Of a DNA stretch of 64,000 nucleotides, positions 26,779 to 35,192 are shown in pieces (position 1 is the first letter of the stretch; the number at the start of each line of letters is the position of its first letter). Location of the stretch: positions 1 to 64,000 of the forward strand of contig NZ_FNXF01000003.1 of NCBI RefSeq assembly GCF_900108485.1, written 5' to 3'. The notes below the pieces were generated by a model. That model saw nothing but the letters and a program-made list of their open reading frames with translations, had not been told where the DNA came from and ran no database searches. Origin of the DNA: Rheinheimera pacifica (GTDB taxonomy: Bacteria; Pseudomonadota; Gammaproteobacteria; Enterobacterales; Alteromonadaceae). Made by a program: the position numbers and the translations under genes.

Positions 26779-27831
26779 TTAGCTAAGCGCAGGATAATCG
26801 GTATAACCCTCAGCGCCGCTGGCATAAAACAGCTCTGGCTTAGGCGTATTTAATGGCGCATCTTTGGCAAAGCGCTGCACTAAATCCGGGTTAGCAATAT
26901 AAGGTACACCAAAGGCTACCGCATCGGCCGTACCTGCTGCCAGGGCCGCGTTGGCAGAGGCTTTATCAAATTTCTCGTTGGCGATATACACACCACCAAA
27001 TTGCTGTTTTAGTTGTGGCCCCAGGCTGTCATCGCCCTGCGCTTCGCGGGCACAAATAAAGGCGATACCGCGTTTGCCCAACTGCTGCGCTACATAACCG
27101 AAGGTATCGGCACGGTGTGAGTCACCCATAGTGTGTGCATCGGCACGTGGTGCTAAATGCATACCCACGCGGCCAGCGCCCCAAACTGAGATCACCGCAT
27201 CAGTGACTTCCAGCATTAAACGGGCACGGTTTTCAATACTGCCGCCGTAGTTGTCGGTGCGTTTATTGGTGCTGTCCTGTAAAAACTGGTCCAGTAAATA
27301 GCCGTTGGCACCGTGAATTTCCACGCCGTCAAAACCGGCTTTTTTCGCGTTTTCAGCCCCCAGGCGGTAGGCTTCAACAATACCGGCAATCTCGTTAGTT
27401 TCCAGTGCTCTTGGCGTAACATAAGCTTTTTTCGGCCGCATTAAACTGACATGACCTTCTGCAGCTATGGCGCTGGGGGCAACCGGCAACTGGCCGTCTA
27501 AATAATGCGGATCAGAGATACGGCCAACATGCCATAACTGCAATACAATGCGGCCACCGGCGTTATGTACTGCAGCAGTAATTTTGCGCCAGCCGGCAAC
27601 TTGCTCGTCTGACCAAATACCCGGCGTATCGGGGTAACCCACGCCCATTGGCGTAACAGAAGTGGCCTCGGTTAAAATAAGCCCGGCACTGGCACGCTGC
27701 ACATAATATTCTGCCATCAGCTCATTTGGCACCCGGCCCTCACTGGCACGGCAGCGGGTTAATGGCGCCATAATAATGCGGTTGGGTAACTGTAAATCGC
27801 CTACTTTTATCGGGTCGAATAGTGTTGTCAT
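26779..27831 (-). CDS. nemA: Alkene reductase, Old Yellow Enzyme family (NemA-like)
   Basis: A 350-residue FMN enzyme: LFDPIKVGDLQLPNRIIMAPLTRCRA at the N-terminus, GGRIVLQLWHVGRIS (about 93-107), GFDGVEIHGANGYLLDQFLQDSTNKRTDNYGGSIENRARLMLEV (about 165-208) with the active-site His/Asn pair. It reduces activated alkenes, quinones and nitro compounds using NAD(P)H. The ArsR regulator gene lies 47 bp upstream on the same strand, so the pair probably forms a regulated operon for electrophile detoxification. Confidence 0.92.
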   Translation of the reverse strand: MTTLFDPIKVGDLQLPNRIIMAPLTRCRASEGRVPNELMAEYYVQRASAGLILTEATSVTPMGVGYPDTPGIWSDEQVAGWRKITAAVHNAGGRIVLQLWHVGRISDPHYLDGQLPVAPSAIAAEGHVSLMRPKKAYVTPRALETNEIAGIVEAYRLGAENAKKAGFDGVEIHGANGYLLDQFLQDSTNKRTDNYGGSIENRARLMLEVTDAVISVWGAGRVGMHLAPRADAHTMGDSHRADTFGYVAQQLGKRGIAFICAREAQGDDSLGPQLKQQFGGVYIANEKFDKASANAALAAGTADAVAFGVPYIANPDLVQRFAKDAPLNTPKPELFYASGAEGYTDYPALS

Positions 27832-27878
27832 AATATAATCCTGTGTGGTTAAGCTGCTGTGTAATTACAGCTTGTTGC

Positions 27879-28193
27879 TTAGAGTTGACTGCTGATTTGT
27901 GCCAGAAACTGCTGGATCAGCACCTCATCCCGTTTAAAAAAATGCCACTGCCCTACTTTCTGGCTGCTAATAGCACCGGCCCGTTGCAAAGTAGCCAAAT
28001 GGGCTGACACCGTGCTTTGTGACAAGCCGGTTTTACGTTCAATTTTACCGGCGCATACGCCTAAGCTAAGCGGATGATCCTGATCAGCAAAATACTGCTC
28101 CGGCGTTTTTAGCCAGTGCAAAATATCGCGCCGCACCGGATGCGCCACCGCCTTTATCAGGTCATCAATTTGTTTTGGGTTAAGTGCCGTCAT
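27879..28193 (-). CDS. ArsR-family winged-helix regulator
   Basis: A 104-residue helix-turn-helix protein: AVAHPVRRDILHWLK near the start, LSQSTVSAHLATLQRAGAISSQKVGQWHFFKRDE as recognition helix and wing. Cys46 lies before the recognition helix, in GVCAGKIERKTGLSQSTVS, and could sense thiol stress, but the CxxD-type metal site of ArsR itself is absent. A palindrome 18 bp before its start is a likely self-operator. It probably controls the downstream alkene reductase gene. Confidence 0.88.
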   Translation of the reverse strand: MTALNPKQIDDLIKAVAHPVRRDILHWLKTPEQYFADQDHPLSLGVCAGKIERKTGLSQSTVSAHLATLQRAGAISSQKVGQWHFFKRDEVLIQQFLAQISSQL

Positions 28194-28210
28194 ACGCTCA
28201 TCTTTAATTT

Positions 28211-28234
28211 ATATATCGCGATGCAACGATATAT
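28211..28234. promoter_or_regulatory. Palindromic operator of the ArsR/alkene reductase operon
   Basis: A perfect ATATATCG-N8-CGATATAT palindrome, 18 bp upstream of the regulator start codon. The size and symmetry suit a dimeric ArsR regulator, and the position would block transcription. Confidence 0.6.
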
Positions 28235-28343
28235 GTGGTTAGGGCAATGGCATTTCAAGGGCGGGTTTAAGTTAAATTAGGATTTGTGCAATTAGCTGGC
28301 CGCTAAGGCTAAAAGTCTCTGCTCCCTTTTCCACCAGTTGCGT

Positions 28344-28664
28344 TTACTCGCCAGCCAATGTTTTAAGAGTGTAAATACAAGATTTATGAGAATTCATAAT
28401 CCTGAAATTATTTTGCGCAGCCTCCACGAGCCACTGCACTGCATTTTGCTTTGTTTCTTGCTTCCATACCCCACTAGAGCCATGCATTCCTTGTTTGATA
28501 TAACACTCTCCAGAAGGCAGTACTTTTAAATCTCTGGTGCAATCTCCAACGCCCATTTCAGGATAAGGAAGATGAGTAAACGAAATCTCAAACGGTGGCT
28601 TAGTTTCTGCGATAAGTTTACTAATTGTGGCTTCTTCTGCACCTGAATTTATTACGATATTCAT
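28344..28664 (-). CDS. Hypothetical protein
   Basis: A 106-residue protein starting MNIVINSGAEEATISKLIAETKPPF. I recognise no family. It has one or two predicted helices, no membrane segment and two cysteines. Base composition is more AT-rich than the neighbours, suggesting recent acquisition. It lies downstream of another orphan on the same strand (65 bp). Its size and pairing fit immunity-type or anti-phage accessory proteins, but nothing in the sequence proves it. The ATG at 28664 is preferred to a TTG upstream. Confidence 0.6.
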   Translation of the reverse strand: MNIVINSGAEEATISKLIAETKPPFEISFTHLPYPEMGVGDCTRDLKVLPSGECYIKQGMHGSSGVWKQETKQNAVQWLVEAAQNNFRIMNSHKSCIYTLKTLAGE

Positions 28665-28729
28665 ATTTATATATTTCCCACGTCGCAAGAGAATATTAGG
28701 CCTGAGCTAATAACAGCTATAGCCGTTAA

Positions 28730-29026
28730 TTAGAATCTGGACAGAAATTTACGCTGGATCTCAATACTTTTTGCAGGGTACGGGCGATAGTCTTCTGGGT
28801 TATTTGTGGTATATCTTTCATTATGCACCAATCGATAGTAATAACTCATTGCGTCAAAATGTGACTCAGCAAAGAATACCAGTAGACAGAAACTGTCCGG
28901 GTCAATCAAAGATCGTGCGGCATCTCCCTCAGGACCGAACGGAAGGCACGCAGGAAGATACTCACCCAAATTATTCTCATCTGGGCACATCCATACTTCA
29001 AGCAACAGTGTTGGTAGATTCCACAT
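28730..29026 (-). CDS. Hypothetical protein
   Basis: A 98-residue acidic protein with an aromatic-rich C-terminal half (DAMSYYYRLVHNERYTTNNPEDYRPYPAKSIEIQRKF). No membrane segment is evident and I recognise no family. It precedes the orphan at 28344 on the same strand, in the same AT-rich patch between the ArsR gene and a GNAT gene. Confidence 0.6.
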   Translation of the reverse strand: MWNLPTLLLEVWMCPDENNLGEYLPACLPFGPEGDAARSLIDPDSFCLLVFFAESHFDAMSYYYRLVHNERYTTNNPEDYRPYPAKSIEIQRKFLSRF

Positions 29027-29178
29027 AATTTTTAGTGGCCTTTACATTTCTCGGAGGAAAGGCCCGCCTCAGTATAATTTGTGCTTATGACATCATGCCT
29101 TAATTACAGTACTTACAATACTTTACAGGTACATCACATTGTCCCGCCAAAGCTCAACTATCACATACTGATATTTAC

Positions 29179-29640
29179 CTACCGCTTTTCCATTAAAAAG
29201 TTCGTTAGCACTACACCGCGCACTTCTTTTTGCTGCTGGCGCACCACTTCAAAGCCGTAATGCTGAAAAAATGGCTTAGCAGTAATGCTGACATCCGCGT
29301 AAAAGCGTTTTACGCCATAGCGTTTGCCGGTTTTCAACAGGTGTTTCATTAGTGCTTTGCCCACGCCCTTACCCTGATACGCCTGATGACAGAAGAAAAA
29401 GTCGATATAGCCGTCGGTTTGCACATCGGCAAAGCCGACAATTTCTTCGTTGTGTAGTGCGACAAAGGGCTCGCTTTGCGCCAGCCGCGCTGCCCAGACA
29501 TTAGCGTCATAACGCTGTGGCGCCCAGGCTTCGCGCTGCTCAACGCTGTAATCACGCTGGTTAACGTTATGCACAGTGCTATAAAACAGCTCGCGCAGTA
29601 GCGGCTCTTCGCCGGGTTGGTAGGGTCGAATCTGGTACAT
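29179..29640 (-). CDS. GNAT family N-acetyltransferase
   Basis: A 153-residue acetyltransferase. The N-terminus is YQIRPYQPGEEPLLRELFYSTVHNVNQRDYS, and the acetyl-CoA loop is YQGKGVGKALMKHL (about 90-103). ADVSITAKPFFQHYGFEVVRQQ is the final strand-helix unit. It resembles the YafP group. The substrate is unknown. Confidence 0.85.
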   Translation of the reverse strand: MYQIRPYQPGEEPLLRELFYSTVHNVNQRDYSVEQREAWAPQRYDANVWAARLAQSEPFVALHNEEIVGFADVQTDGYIDFFFCHQAYQGKGVGKALMKHLLKTGKRYGVKRFYADVSITAKPFFQHYGFEVVRQQQKEVRGVVLTNFLMEKR

Positions 29641-29753
29641 TATTTAGCCTCTGACAAAAACCGCCGGCAGCATAGCAGAGCAGCCTGCTGCAGCCTATGC
29701 CCCGGCGGGATTTTGTCTTAGCCTTGCCGTGGTTTTAGCTTAGCCAGGCCCGC

Positions 29754-31121
29754 TTAACCGACCTGAATTTTAGTGTCGGCATAGCGGGTTTTACGCTGTT
29801 TGGGTGTAGCAAGAAAATACGCCAGCGTTAGCGGCCCGAGCCTTCCGGCAATCATCAGAAAGATAATGACACACTGGCCCGGCACACTGAGGTTGCCGGT
29901 CAGGCCTCTGGATAACCCTACGGTGCTAAGGGCTGATACCGCTTCAAAGGCAATATCAAGAAAAGGTGCTTTTTCCAGCGCGGTTAACACGAAAATAGCG
30001 AGAAACACCAATGCCATAGAAACAAATGTCAGCGCCAGTGCCTTCAGCACCTGTGCATTGGGTATAGTGCGCCGGAGCAAGGTCACATCATCACGCCGAC
30101 GTAAAAAGGCATAGGTTGCCATAATTAAAATAACAAAGGTGCCCAGTTTAATACCGCTGGCAGTACTGAGCGAGCCGCCGCCGATAAACATCAGCAGTAA
30201 GGTCAGCACGTTGCTGGCGTCTGTCATCTGGCTGTAATCCAGGGTGTTAAAACCGGCCGTACGCGGCGTTACCGCTTGAAACCAGGCTGCCAGTGCCTGA
30301 TCTTTTACCGACAAATTAGCCAGCGTGGCCGGGTTATTTGCCTCTAATATCCACAGCAGCAAAAAGGCGATGACGTTAAGAATCAGTGTAGATAGCAAAA
30401 CAATACGGGTATTAACACTGAGTAAACGCCAGCGCTGTTGTTTTTTTAGATCGATCAGCACAGTAAAGCCGATACCACCAATAATAAACAAGCTGCTGAT
30501 AATCATAGTCACCGCAATATTACCGGCATAAGGCATCAGGCTGTCGCTACTAAGGGCAAAGCCGGCATTATTAAAGGCTGATATAGTATAAAACACCGCA
30601 TGCCAGCTTGCCGTCGCCAGGCCAAGCTCGCGATACCATGTCAGCGTTAGCAGCAAAATACCGGCCAGTTCAATAACCACAGAATACAGCAATACCGCCT
30701 TGGCAATTTGTCCCACCTGGGCCAGGCTGGTTTGGCTCATGGCTTCCTGGGCAATTTTTTGCTGTGTCAGGCCAATTTTTGCGCCCAGGCTAATTACCGC
30801 CACCACGGCAAATGTCATAAACCCTAACCCACCGGCCTGGATCAATGCCGCAATAACCAGTTGGCCAAATAGCGTAAAATGTGTACCGGTATCCACCACC
30901 ACCAGGCCGGTTACCGTGACTGCCGATGTCGCAGTAAACAAGGCTTGTAGCAGGTTAAGCGGTGCCGTTGTTGCTGCGGGTAACAACAATAACAGCGCGC
31001 CAAGCACAATAAGACCGGCAAACCCCAGCGCCAGCACTGTGGGTGGGCTTAGGGCTAGCGTGCGCGACGATAAGGGCCTGCGGCGAATATAAGGCAGGTA
31101 TTGTGGTAGCCAGTTTTTCAT
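29754..31121 (-). CDS. TrkH/KtrB-type potassium channel subunit
   Basis: A 455-residue membrane protein with four repeated M1-P-M2 units. The four selectivity-filter glycines are in SAVTVTGLVVVD, ISAFNNAGFALSSD, VTPRTAGFNTLD and VSALSTVGLSRGLTG. The length and the single paired regulatory subunit suit KtrB better than the longer TrkH. Its start codon shares one base with the stop of the upstream TrkA-like gene (TGATG), so the two are translationally coupled. It belongs to a 14 kb cluster of potassium transport genes. Confidence 0.9.
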   Translation of the reverse strand: MKNWLPQYLPYIRRRPLSSRTLALSPPTVLALGFAGLIVLGALLLLLPAATTAPLNLLQALFTATSAVTVTGLVVVDTGTHFTLFGQLVIAALIQAGGLGFMTFAVVAVISLGAKIGLTQQKIAQEAMSQTSLAQVGQIAKAVLLYSVVIELAGILLLTLTWYRELGLATASWHAVFYTISAFNNAGFALSSDSLMPYAGNIAVTMIISSLFIIGGIGFTVLIDLKKQQRWRLLSVNTRIVLLSTLILNVIAFLLLWILEANNPATLANLSVKDQALAAWFQAVTPRTAGFNTLDYSQMTDASNVLTLLLMFIGGGSLSTASGIKLGTFVILIMATYAFLRRRDDVTLLRRTIPNAQVLKALALTFVSMALVFLAIFVLTALEKAPFLDIAFEAVSALSTVGLSRGLTGNLSVPGQCVIIFLMIAGRLGPLTLAYFLATPKQRKTRYADTKIQVG

Positions 31122-31774
31122 CAGCTTAGCTTGGGTGCCAGTGATTTAAGGATCTCCAGGCTACCGGCCAGTATCAGGCTGTCATGGCGCTCTAACACAA
31201 AATCTGTTGCTACAGGTGATAGCAGTTTGTCGCGCCGCTTTACCAGCACCACTTTGACAAAAGCGGCGCCGTCGGCCAGTAACTCATCTATGCGATGCCC
31301 TTCAAGACGTGGGCTTACATCAATCTCAACCAGGTATTGGTTATTTCCCAGCGCCATATACTGACTTACCATCGGGTAGTTCAGTGCCTGCGCAACTTTA
31401 ACGCCCATCTCCTCTTCCGGGTGAATAATCCGGCTTACGCCCAGTCGCGACAAAATCATATGATGTGCTTTAGAGGTGGCTTTTACCCAAATTTGGTTAA
31501 CACCGATATTTTTCAGGTTCAGCACGCATAAAATACTGGCCTCAAGGTTTTCACCAATGGCCACCAGCACTGCATCACAACCGGCAATATCCAGCTCTTG
31601 CAGCGCCAGCTCATCAGTGGCATCGGCTATTACGGCATGGCTTAACTGATCTGCCAGACGGTTAATAAACTTACTATTGCTATCAATGCCAATCACCTGA
31701 TGCCCCAGGCGCATCAGCTCAAGTGATGCGGCTGAGCCAAACCGGCCCAGCCCTATTACTGCAAATTGTGCCAT
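31121..31774 (-). CDS. TrkA/KtrA-type RCK regulatory subunit
   Basis: A 217-residue cytoplasmic protein: N-terminal nucleotide-binding fold with GLGRFGSAASLELMRLGHQVIGID (GxGxxG), then an RCK-C domain (about 135-217). It forms the gating ring of the paired channel and responds to ATP/ADP or NAD(H). The ATG at 31774 is preferred to an 11-codon extension. It is divergent from a second TrkH gene, with a 184 bp shared promoter that holds direct repeats. Confidence 0.9.
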   Translation of the reverse strand: MAQFAVIGLGRFGSAASLELMRLGHQVIGIDSNSKFINRLADQLSHAVIADATDELALQELDIAGCDAVLVAIGENLEASILCVLNLKNIGVNQIWVKATSKAHHMILSRLGVSRIIHPEEEMGVKVAQALNYPMVSQYMALGNNQYLVEIDVSPRLEGHRIDELLADGAAFVKVVLVKRRDKLLSPVATDFVLERHDSLILAGSLEILKSLAPKLS

Positions 31775-31846
31775 TTTAACTGTGCCACTATGAAAAATAG
31801 CCCGCATTAAAAACCCAAACCGGGCGGCTGTCTGCGGCTTGGTACC

Positions 31847-31889
31847 AATCTTTATAAAATCTTTATAATCAGCCGCCTAATCTTTAGAA
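31847..31889. promoter_or_regulatory. Direct-repeat array, likely KdpE/OmpR-type operator in the trk promoter
   Basis: Two exact back-to-back copies of AATCTTTATAA (31847-31857 and 31858-31868), then AATCTTTAGAA at 31879, a spacing of 11 then 21 bp, in phase with the helix. Within them TTTATA-N5-TTTATA mirrors the E. coli KdpE box. It lies between divergent TrkA-like and TrkH genes. Confidence 0.65.
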
Positions 31890-31958
31890 AAGCTTTACAG
31901 CATCAACCAGCCAAAATCGTTAGGCTTTACCTACCAACCGGCCTGACCGCAGTACCTT

Positions 31959-33443
31959 ATGTCGACCTACTCCTACTCTTTTGCCGGTACCGACACCGGC
32001 AACAGGCATTTCTTCTACCGGGTAATTGGCTATTTGTTGCTTAGCCTGAGCGGCGCACAACTGCTCACCACCATTGTCAGCTTTAGCCTGGCCGACAAAG
32101 CTTTCTGGAGTTTTTTATTATCAGCCTGTATTACGGCCGTTGCCGGTAGCATGCTGGTGATGCGATCAGGCGGCGTTGTGCAGCTAAAAAAGCGGTATTT
32201 GTTTTTGCTCACCACACTTTGCTGGCTAACGATTTGCGTATTTTCGGCGTTGCCGCTTTACCTGAGTATTCCCGGCCTAAGTATTACTGACGCCTGGTTT
32301 GAAACAGTATCGGCCATTACCACCACCGGCTCTACCGTATTAAGCGGCCTGGATATCATGCCAAAAGGCGTATTATTCTGGCGCGCGCTGCTGCAATGGA
32401 TTGGCGGCATCGGTATTATCGTGATGGCGATTGCTATTTTGCCGGCCCTGAAAATTGGCGGTATGAAGCTGTTTAAAACCGAAAGCTCCGACATTTCTGA
32501 AAAAATACTGCCACGCAGCAGCAGTTTGTCGGCTTATATTCTGCTGGTGTATTTAAGTATCAGCGTGGCAGCAGCACTTAGCTACGCTATTGGCGGTATG
32601 TCGTGGTTTGATGCCATTACTCACGCTATGACATCAGCCGCCACCGGTGGTTTTGCTAATTATGATGCCTCGTTTGGCAACTTTAATGACAAGCCCTGGC
32701 TACTGTGGCTGGCCAGTTTATGGATGACAATGGCAGCGCTGCCCTTTGTGTTGTTTGTTGGTATGGCCAAAGGTGACAAATGGGCTTTGCTGCGCGATCC
32801 ACAGGTAAAAGCATTTCTGACGGTAGTACTGGCCGTTACACTGATGCTAACCTTATACCAGATACAACATCACGACAGGCCCTGGCAGGATGCCCTGACC
32901 CACACCCTGTTTAACGTGGTGTCGGTGATCACCACCTGCGGCTATGCCTCTGAGGATTATTCTGCCTGGGGCAGCATGGCAATAGTATTGTTTTTCTACC
33001 TGACGTTTAGTGGTGGCTGCTCTGGCTCAACCTCGGGCGGTTTAAAGATTTTCCGTACCCAGCTGGCCGGTTATTTATTGCTGAAACAATTAAATTTACT
33101 GATCCACCCCAATGCTATCTGGACGCAAAAATATGGCAGCAAAAAAGTAGACGACGCACTGCTTGGCGCAGTATTGGCGTTTGCCTTTGTTTATTTTGCT
33201 ACCATAGCCATATTGGCACTGGTGCTGTCGATGTTTAATCTGGATTTTGTTACCGCGCTTACCGGTGCCGCTACGGCTGTTAGTAACGTGGGCCCTGGGT
33301 TGGGTGATATTATCGGCCCGGCTGGTAATTTTGCCAGTTTACCCGATGGTGCAAAATGGAGTTTAACCCTGGGAATGTTACTGGGGCGGCTGGAAATTTT
33401 AACTATGTTACTGTTATTTACGCCTATGTATTGGCGCTACTGA
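31959..33443 (+). CDS. TrkH-type potassium uptake protein
   Basis: A 494-residue membrane protein with about ten helices and four pore units; selectivity-filter glycines lie in SAITTTGSTVLSG, SAATGGFANYD, VITTCGYASED and TAVSNVGPGLG. Its length matches Trk-type TrkH (about 480). Unlike the first channel it has no adjacent TrkA gene and is instead followed by a histidine kinase and response regulator. It may borrow the neighbouring TrkA subunit. A direct-repeat array lies about 70-110 bp upstream of its start. Confidence 0.9.
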   Translation: MSTYSYSFAGTDTGNRHFFYRVIGYLLLSLSGAQLLTTIVSFSLADKAFWSFLLSACITAVAGSMLVMRSGGVVQLKKRYLFLLTTLCWLTICVFSALPLYLSIPGLSITDAWFETVSAITTTGSTVLSGLDIMPKGVLFWRALLQWIGGIGIIVMAIAILPALKIGGMKLFKTESSDISEKILPRSSSLSAYILLVYLSISVAAALSYAIGGMSWFDAITHAMTSAATGGFANYDASFGNFNDKPWLLWLASLWMTMAALPFVLFVGMAKGDKWALLRDPQVKAFLTVVLAVTLMLTLYQIQHHDRPWQDALTHTLFNVVSVITTCGYASEDYSAWGSMAIVLFFYLTFSGGCSGSTSGGLKIFRTQLAGYLLLKQLNLLIHPNAIWTQKYGSKKVDDALLGAVLAFAFVYFATIAILALVLSMFNLDFVTALTGAATAVSNVGPGLGDIIGPAGNFASLPDGAKWSLTLGMLLGRLEILTMLLLFTPMYWRY

Positions 33444-33456
33444 GTTGATACCACCG

Positions 33457-34524
33457 ATGAAACGATTACAAAGCGGACATTATGCCATGTGGCAGCTGTT
33501 ACTGCTGACACTGGTGGTTCCGCTGTTAATTGCTTTGGCATTGCTGCCTGCCAGAGCATTACTGACCACCACAGATGTGGCCATGTTGCAGCTATTGTGG
33601 GTAACCTGGATAGCGCAACAAGCCGGGCAGCGCTGGGCCATTATTACCACCATTAACAGCGTGGTACTGCTGGACGTTCTCTTTGTCGCCCCCTACTACA
33701 CCTTATATGTGCACCAGGTTGACTATCTGATCACCTTTATTGTGATGCTACTGCTGGGCATTTTTATTGGCCGCTTATCCGGCCGTTTACGCGTAGAACT
33801 GGCAAGGGCAAAAAAACATATGCGGCAGCGCCAGTTGCTGGCCGGTAAAACACGCCAGGCACGAATGCTGGCCGAGCTTGAACACAGCCGCGCCATGATG
33901 CTGCGCTCTATTTCACATGATTTACGCACACCGCTGGCTACCATTATGGGCGCCTCCAGCATGCTGGCCGATAAAGAGCTGCAGCTTAGCGAAGCAGAAG
34001 TGCGTGAGCAGGCCGGCAATATTTACCGCCAGAGCAGCCTGCTTAGCGAGCACTTTGACAAAGTCATGGAACTAAGCCGGGTGCAACAACCGCAAAGTAC
34101 TATGCAACTGGAATCACTTGCCGTTACTGATGTAATATCAGCCGCCATTGCCAGGCGTGCCGCCTTACTGGCTACTCAGCCGTTTGATGTGCAACTTAGC
34201 ACAACCGACTGCTTTGCCGACGCCACCTTACTGGAAATCGCCCTGGCGAATATGCTGGAAAACGCTGTAAAACATGGCCAGGCCCCGGTTAGCATTAATT
34301 TTACCCGGCAAAACGGCCATTTTATGCTAAGTGTCAGCAATGCTGCAGCGGCAAAACGCAACGTGCAGCGGGACAGTGGCACCGGCCTTGGCACCGCTAT
34401 TTGCAAAGCAGTAATGCATTTACATAACGGCGACTTTAGCTTGCAGCACGACACAGAACGCGCTTGTGTTACCGCCCTGCTACGCTGGCCGCAAAGCAGT
34501 AATAACGGAGTACAGCATGGCTGA
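33457..34524 (+). CDS. Sensor histidine kinase, KdpD-like without the Usp/ATPase N-terminus
   Basis: A 355-residue kinase. Residues 1-110 form a DUF4118-type four-helix membrane domain (DVLFVAPYYTLYVHQVDYLITFIVMLL matches the same region of KdpD). HisKA carries the phospho-acceptor His154 in SISHDLRTPL. The ATP-binding domain has NMLENAVKHG and DSGTGLGTAICKAVMHLH. The N-terminal KdpD-type Walker ATPase and Usp domains are missing. The ATG at 33457 is preferred to a TTG four codons upstream. It probably senses potassium or turgor through the membrane domain. Confidence 0.88.
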   Translation: MKRLQSGHYAMWQLLLLTLVVPLLIALALLPARALLTTTDVAMLQLLWVTWIAQQAGQRWAIITTINSVVLLDVLFVAPYYTLYVHQVDYLITFIVMLLLGIFIGRLSGRLRVELARAKKHMRQRQLLAGKTRQARMLAELEHSRAMMLRSISHDLRTPLATIMGASSMLADKELQLSEAEVREQAGNIYRQSSLLSEHFDKVMELSRVQQPQSTMQLESLAVTDVISAAIARRAALLATQPFDVQLSTTDCFADATLLEIALANMLENAVKHGQAPVSINFTRQNGHFMLSVSNAAAAKRNVQRDSGTGLGTAICKAVMHLHNGDFSLQHDTERACVTALLRWPQSSNNGVQHG

Positions 34525-35191
34525 AACGATACTGGTGCTGGAAGACGATCCGGCGATGCAGAGCTTTCTTGGTACCTTGCTTAAAACCCAGCAGCATCAG
34601 GTGTATAGCTTTGGTGAAGGCATCGCCGCTTTGCAGCATCTGGTGCAACAGCCGGTAGATTTGATCCTGCTGGATTTAGGCCTGGCAGATATGGACGGCC
34701 AGTTGTGGCTGGCCCAATTACGTAGCTGGTGCGACACGCCGGTAATAGTCATTTCCGCCCGCCACCGTGAGCAGGACAAAGTGCAGGCGCTGGATAACGG
34801 CGCTAACGACTATGTTACCAAACCCTTTAGTGCGGCAGAGTTGCTGGCACGCGTTCGGGCTAACTTACGCCATAATACGCCACAGCAGCAGGCATTCAGC
34901 TTTGGTGATATCAGGCTGGACCCGGTGCTGCGTCAGGTTAGCCGCGCCGGTGCTGAAGTACACCTGACCAAAACCGAATATGATATTTTGCTTTTGCTGA
35001 TGCGCCATGCCGATAAAGTGCTGACCCACAACCAGATCCTGACTCAGGTATGGGGTAAAACCTATACCGACCGGCCGGAATATGTGCGGGTACATATGGC
35101 ACAGCTACGGCAAAAACTGGAAGACAGCCCGGCCGCACCAGTATACCTGAAAACCGAGCCCGGCGTCGGTTACCGGCTTAAAATGACCTGA
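34517..35191 (+). CDS. OmpR/KdpE-family response regulator
   Basis: A 224-residue regulator: receiver domain with phospho-acceptor Asp53 (LLDLGLADMDG) and KPFSAAEL around the conserved Lys, and an OmpR-type winged-helix output domain (TKTEYDILLLLMRHADKVLTHNQILTQVWG). The ATG at 34517 overlaps the kinase gene by 8 bp, so the two are coupled. Its stop is one base from the stop of the convergent kdpE gene. It is a paralog of KdpE and may bind the repeats at 31847. Confidence 0.9.
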   Translation: MAETILVLEDDPAMQSFLGTLLKTQQHQVYSFGEGIAALQHLVQQPVDLILLDLGLADMDGQLWLAQLRSWCDTPVIVISARHREQDKVQALDNGANDYVTKPFSAAELLARVRANLRHNTPQQQAFSFGDIRLDPVLRQVSRAGAEVHLTKTEYDILLLLMRHADKVLTHNQILTQVWGKTYTDRPEYVRVHMAQLRQKLEDSPAAPVYLKTEPGVGYRLKMT

Positions 35192-35192
35192 A

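Noticed and set aside
31113-31130. Overlap of the TrkA stop and TrkH start as a possible frameshift
   Set aside because: TGATG is a normal coupled junction, and both proteins are complete.
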